A DNA stretch of 17,273 bases from an uncultured Campylobacter sp. Its GTDB lineage: Bacteria > Campylobacterota > Campylobacteria > Campylobacterales > Campylobacteraceae. Both the position numbers and the translations under genes were made by a program. Below, piece by piece: positions 14,217-17,273 of this stretch. The first letter of the stretch is position 1. Each line of letters begins with the position of its first letter. The stretch is taken from positions 1 through 17,273 of the forward strand of contig NZ_CALIMY010000006.1 in the NCBI RefSeq assembly GCF_938045205.1, written 5' to 3'. The notes under the pieces were generated by a model, which was not told the DNA's origin, ran no database searches, and saw nothing but the letters and a program-made list of their open reading frames with translations.

Positions 14217-15493
14217 AAATTTTAATAAAAAACGGCACGATCGTTAATCATAACGGCAGCGAGGAAGCGAACGTCCTGATCGAAGGCGATAAAATTTCAA
14301 AGATCACGCGCGAGTGTCTCGCCGCAGACCGCGTCATAGACGCTGCGGGCAAGCTCGTAATGCCGGGTCTTATCGATATGCACGTGCATTTTAGAGATCC
14401 CGGGCTCGAATACAAAGACGACGTCATCAGCGGCAGCGAAACCGCGGTCGCAGGCGGCGTGACGACCTGCCTTCCGATGGCAAATACTAGGCCCGTAAAC
14501 GACAACTCCAGCATCACTCGCGCGATGATCGCCAAGGCTAAGGGGCGTGGGCTTATCGATCTACTGCCGATAGGTGCGATCTCGCAGGATTGCAAGGGCG
14601 CAAAAATCGTCGAGATGGGCGATATGCTCGAGGCGGGCTGCGTGGCTTTCAGTGACGATGGGCTGCCAGTGACCGACAGCTCCGTGATGCGACAGGCGCT
14701 CGAATATTCCGCGCACTTCGGCTCGTTCGTGATAAATCACAGCGAGGATTGCTCGCTTTGTCACGGCGGCGTGATGAACGAGGGCAAGGTCAGCGCAATC
14801 CTCGGTCTAAAGGGGATGGCGAGCGAAAAAGAGGAGATCATGATCGCGCGCGATCTGCTGCTTGCCAAAAAGACGGGCGGGCACATCCACATCGCGCACG
14901 TAAGCTCGGCGTGGTCGCTCAAGCTCATAAAGCAGGCTAAGCGCGAGGGCATCCGCGTCACCTGCGAGGCTACGCCGCATCACTTCACCTTCGACGAGCG
15001 CGAGTTGATGGGATACGATACGAATTTTAAAATGTCGCCGCCGCTTCGCACTCAAAGCGACGTGCAGGCGATCAGAGAGGCGCTTAAAAGCGGTCTGATT
15101 GACGCCATCGTGACCGATCACGCTCCGCACAACACCGACGATAAATTCGTCGAATTCGACCACGCGCCGTTTGGAATTTTAGGGCTTCAAACCCTCGTAC
15201 CGCTTACGCTGCGGCTCGTAAACGAGGGCGTCATCAGCCTTGAAGACATGGCGCGTTTGTGCTCGTTTAACCCGGCTAAAATTCTAAATTTAAAGGACAA
15301 GGGCGAGATCAAAGAGGGCCTTTTGGCCGACGTCGCGATCATCGATCCGCAGATTTCCTACGTTTACGACGAGGCGCTAAATAAGTCCAAATCGCGTAAC
15401 TCACCGCTTTTCGGCAAACAGCTTACGGGCGCTGCGGTATGCACGATCAAAAGCGGCCGCGTGGTCTATGAGTTTCCAAACGTCGTAGCGTAG
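14213..15493 (+). CDS. pyrC: Dihydroorotase
   Basis: A zinc amidohydrolase that cyclises carbamoyl aspartate to dihydroorotate. At 426 aa it belongs to the class I type. The metal ligands are all present: H57 and H59 in DMHVHFRDPG, D148 in SDDG, H175, H228 and D301 in TDHAPH. It is therefore expected to be active, unlike the metal-free PyrC-like partners of PyrB known in some bacteria. The substrate residues N91 and R61 are also present. The direct 4-base overlap with pyrB suggests balanced production and possibly a PyrB-PyrC complex as found in other class I cases; that is inference. Confidence 0.95.
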   Translation: MKILIKNGTIVNHNGSEEANVLIEGDKISKITRECLAADRVIDAAGKLVMPGLIDMHVHFRDPGLEYKDDVISGSETAVAGGVTTCLPMANTRPVNDNSSITRAMIAKAKGRGLIDLLPIGAISQDCKGAKIVEMGDMLEAGCVAFSDDGLPVTDSSVMRQALEYSAHFGSFVINHSEDCSLCHGGVMNEGKVSAILGLKGMASEKEEIMIARDLLLAKKTGGHIHIAHVSSAWSLKLIKQAKREGIRVTCEATPHHFTFDERELMGYDTNFKMSPPLRTQSDVQAIREALKSGLIDAIVTDHAPHNTDDKFVEFDHAPFGILGLQTLVPLTLRLVNEGVISLEDMARLCSFNPAKILNLKDKGEIKEGLLADVAIIDPQISYVYDEALNKSKSRNSPLFGKQLTGAAVCTIKSGRVVYEFPNVVA

Positions 15494-16141
15494 GGCACTC
15501 GCGGCGTAGGACTTGTGATCGGCGGCTTGCGGATGAGCGGCATTTGTAGCATAAACGGAGCGATTGCCTCATTTTAAATTTAGTTAATTTGGGCGCAACG
15601 GCTTGCTTTTAAAATTTTGCGGTGCGATCGGTTCATTTTAAATTTGGCGGCAGCGTAGGCACGGCGACTTCTCTTTAAAATTTCATAGCGCGTTTTGCTC
15701 GGTATCGGTGCGATCTTTGATCCCGCAGCGTACCGCCCTGGTTAAATTTAGCGACAGCTCACTTTTAAAATTTCATAGTGCGAGCGCGATTGGAATTTTT
15801 TAAAGCGGTTTGTCATTTTTAAAGTGCGCGTAAATTTAACGCGCGTCGCCTTGTTTGTGGCATTTGTAGATTTCGGCTTCGGAATTTTATCCGTGCCCGT
15901 GCGCGAGCTGCTTTAAATTTATAGCAGCACCTTTTTCGATGCGGCGGCTTTTAAATTTATGTTCGCGGCGGTTGAGAATTCTATCTTTGCGCAGATTGTT
16001 TTTGCTTCACGCGCAAATTTTATCGTGATTAAATTTGTCGCTAAGGCGCAAAATTTTAAAATTTTGCCGCCGCTAGCTTTTGGCGCAGAGCATAAATAAT
16101 CCGCCACATGAACGGGAGCGATCGAAATTTAAAGGATATCT
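15494..16141. other. 648-bp gap packed with AAATTT-type words, no gene seen
   Basis: I find no convincing gene. By eye there are 17 RAATTY words. There are imperfect long copies: CTTTAAAATTTCATAG followed by C/T and GCG begins near 15673 and 15763, about 90 bases apart. GCGAT followed by C/T-rich bases and CATTTTAAATTT begins at 15560 and 15624, 64 bases apart. An inverted repeat GCTGCT/AGCAGC at 15907-15928 followed by CCTTTTT could be a late terminator for pyrBC. CATAAATAAT at 16091-16100 is a possible -10 region, and AAAGGA at 16131-16136 is the ribosome binding site of the next gene. Confidence 0.6.
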
Positions 16142-17170
16142 ATGAACGGTGAAATATATCTCTCGTGTGCGCTGTGCGTCGCGCTAAAATCAGCTCTGCG
16201 CGGCAATCCTAAGCCACTGCCGCAGGATCAAAAATATATAAAATATTTAAATTTTGAGTTTGCAAAGGAGCATTTCCGCACCGCAGAGGGCGCGAGCTGC
16301 GCAGTGCAGGACGGCGTAAACGACGCAAGTAAAGCTGCGGAGCAAAAAGATGCGTACGGTGCAGTGCAGGGCAGTGCGACGGACGAAGCCAGAGAAAGCG
16401 GCGAGGCAGTGAAACAAAAGCGCACGAACAGAAAAGAAGCGGCAAATGAAAAAGCGGCTAGTAAAAAAGGCGCCGACGAAAGCACGGGCTCGTCGTCTCT
16501 GCAAAAGGCGCATAAATTTTTTACCGAGCAAGTCGCGCAAAAAGGGCGCGAGGACGAGCCGATCTCCGCACGGCGGCGTTGGATAGAGCAGTGCCTAAAG
16601 CTCGGTCTGAAGGACGCGGGGCTTAGTATTTTAACTTTCGCAAAAGATAGAGCGCTTTTGGGCTTTTCGGGGATGAACGTAAACGGCATCGTTTGCTGCT
16701 TCGAGGACTTTGACGGCGTTTTTACGCCTGATTGGAAATACGATCGCGACAAAAAGGCTTGGTATGTGAAATACGTCGAGCGCCTTTGGCGCGGGATGCC
16801 GCGGGATGCGCTAAAGGCGCGCGATAACAGCGCAGAATTCGGGAATGTTTTAGTGCAGATCAGGGATTTTGCGAGCAAGATAGGCTGCGAAAATTTCGCG
16901 CAGACGTTTGATAATGCGCTTAAGACGCTGCGGGGCGAAGTCCCCGTAGGCGAGTATTACGCCGTTTCGTTTGCAGCGCTGCCGCAGCCGAGCTTGAGGG
17001 CATTTGCCGCAGCGGGGATCGCCGATGTATTCGGTGCGATGGGCTCTTGGGACGATGAGCCGCCGTCTATGGCGCAAGAAATGGGGCTCGGGGGCGAATA
17101 CGACCGCCTCTCGGACGAGCTCTTGGCGCAGAAAAACTTAGCGATTTTGTTTGCGATAAACGGCAATTAA
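16142..17170 (+). CDS. Uncharacterised 342-aa protein with a low-complexity insertion
   Basis: Not recognised. Three parts can be seen. Residues 1-47 begin with a Cys/Ala-rich helix (LSCALCVALKSAL) that is too polar at its edges to be a confident signal peptide. Residues 48-122 are a Lys/Glu/Ala-rich, probably disordered stretch holding two degenerate 20-residue units that share A-V-Q; the DNA word GCAGTGCAGG recurs 60 bases apart at 16301 and 16361. Residues 123-342 look globular, with W-rich segments (DWKYDRDKKAWYVKYVERLW) and a conserved-looking end, VFGAMGSWDD followed by YDRLSDELL and a hydrophobic last strand. I have an impression that this C-terminal pattern recurs in hypothetical proteins of other phyla. 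The ATG at 16142 has AAAGGA five bases upstream. It faces a convergent gene at the right edge. Confidence 0.75.
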   Translation: MNGEIYLSCALCVALKSALRGNPKPLPQDQKYIKYLNFEFAKEHFRTAEGASCAVQDGVNDASKAAEQKDAYGAVQGSATDEARESGEAVKQKRTNRKEAANEKAASKKGADESTGSSSLQKAHKFFTEQVAQKGREDEPISARRRWIEQCLKLGLKDAGLSILTFAKDRALLGFSGMNVNGIVCCFEDFDGVFTPDWKYDRDKKAWYVKYVERLWRGMPRDALKARDNSAEFGNVLVQIRDFASKIGCENFAQTFDNALKTLRGEVPVGEYYAVSFAALPQPSLRAFAAAGIADVFGAMGSWDDEPPSMAQEMGLGGEYDRLSDELLAQKNLAILFAINGN

Positions 17171-17198
17171 GGCTTTGGCACAAGAGCTAGAAAGCGCG

Positions 17199-17273
17199 CT
17201 AAGCCTCTATCGTCGCAGGCCTATCAAACGCCGTTACGCTCGGCAGTTCGCCTTTAAATTTCTCGATTTGCAC
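17199..17273 (-). CDS. C-terminal end of a convergent gene, cut by the window
   Basis: On the minus strand the frame is open from the window edge to TAG at 17199-17201. It encodes 24 residues including EKFKGELPSV and DRPATIEA, with coding-like composition and no rare codons. It would converge on the uncharacterised gene with a 28-base gap. Too little is visible to assign a family, and a chance open frame of this length is possible. Confidence 0.4.
   Translation of the reverse strand: MQIEKFKGELPSVTAFDRPATIEA

Noticed and set aside
15919..16107. 62-codon minus-strand ORF starting MADYLCSAPK in the gap before the last gene
   Set aside because: No ribosome binding site, composition set by the AAATTT words rather than codon choice, and no recognisable domain.

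Overview
The window is a GC-rich stretch of a Campylobacter-type epsilonproteobacterial chromosome. The evidence is the gene order ileS, short membrane gene, gatA, guaB, metX, xseB, carbon-nitrogen hydrolase, which resembles the Cj1061c-Cj1056c neighbourhood of C. jejuni as I remember it. The extreme abundance of AAATTT-type words and the promoters that show a clear TATAAT box without a good -35 also fit. The high GC of the coding regions points to the oral, C. gracilis/showae/rectus-like group rather than C. jejuni; the species is a guess.

Layout. Positions 1-970 hold the 3' end of an AT-rich ankyrin-repeat gene and a 12-codon remnant on the + strand, unlike their neighbours in base composition. 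Positions 1032-9822 are one tightly packed minus-strand operon of eight genes, read from right to left: ileS, a 36-codon single-helix membrane protein, gatA, guaB, metX, xseB, a nitrilase-fold hydrolase and a ThiF/HesA-type enzyme. All junctions overlap or are at most 9 nt apart. Diverging from ileS, positions 9910-11916 carry a promoter, a CinA/PncC-type gene and a lipoprotein gene whose signal peptide is split by a 27-bp tandem repeat array. After a 559-bp gene-poor gap come a flavodoxin-fold NAD(P)H oxidoreductase (12476-13006) with a strong terminator, and then the overlapping pyrimidine pair pyrB-pyrC (13287-15493). A 648-bp gap full of AAATTT words leads to an unrecognised 342-aa protein (16142-17170). 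The C-terminal end of a convergent gene sits at the right edge.

Functionally the window is mostly housekeeping: isoleucyl-tRNA and amidated-tRNA synthesis, GMP synthesis, methionine synthesis, DNA repair, pyridine nucleotide salvage and de novo pyrimidine synthesis. I see no defence system, phage, IS element, CRISPR array, tRNA or rRNA.

The most unusual structure is the behaviour of the palindromic word RAATTY (AAATTT, GAATTT, AAATTC, GAATTC). It is scattered very densely through the gene-free gaps. It also occurs at exact 18-bp spacing inside the hydrolase gene and exact 27-bp spacing inside the lipoprotein gene, giving in-frame peptide repeats in places where these families normally have none. 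RAATTY is the methylation site that I recall marks DNA for uptake in C. jejuni, so these may be uptake-type sequences that have expanded in coding DNA. That link is inference.
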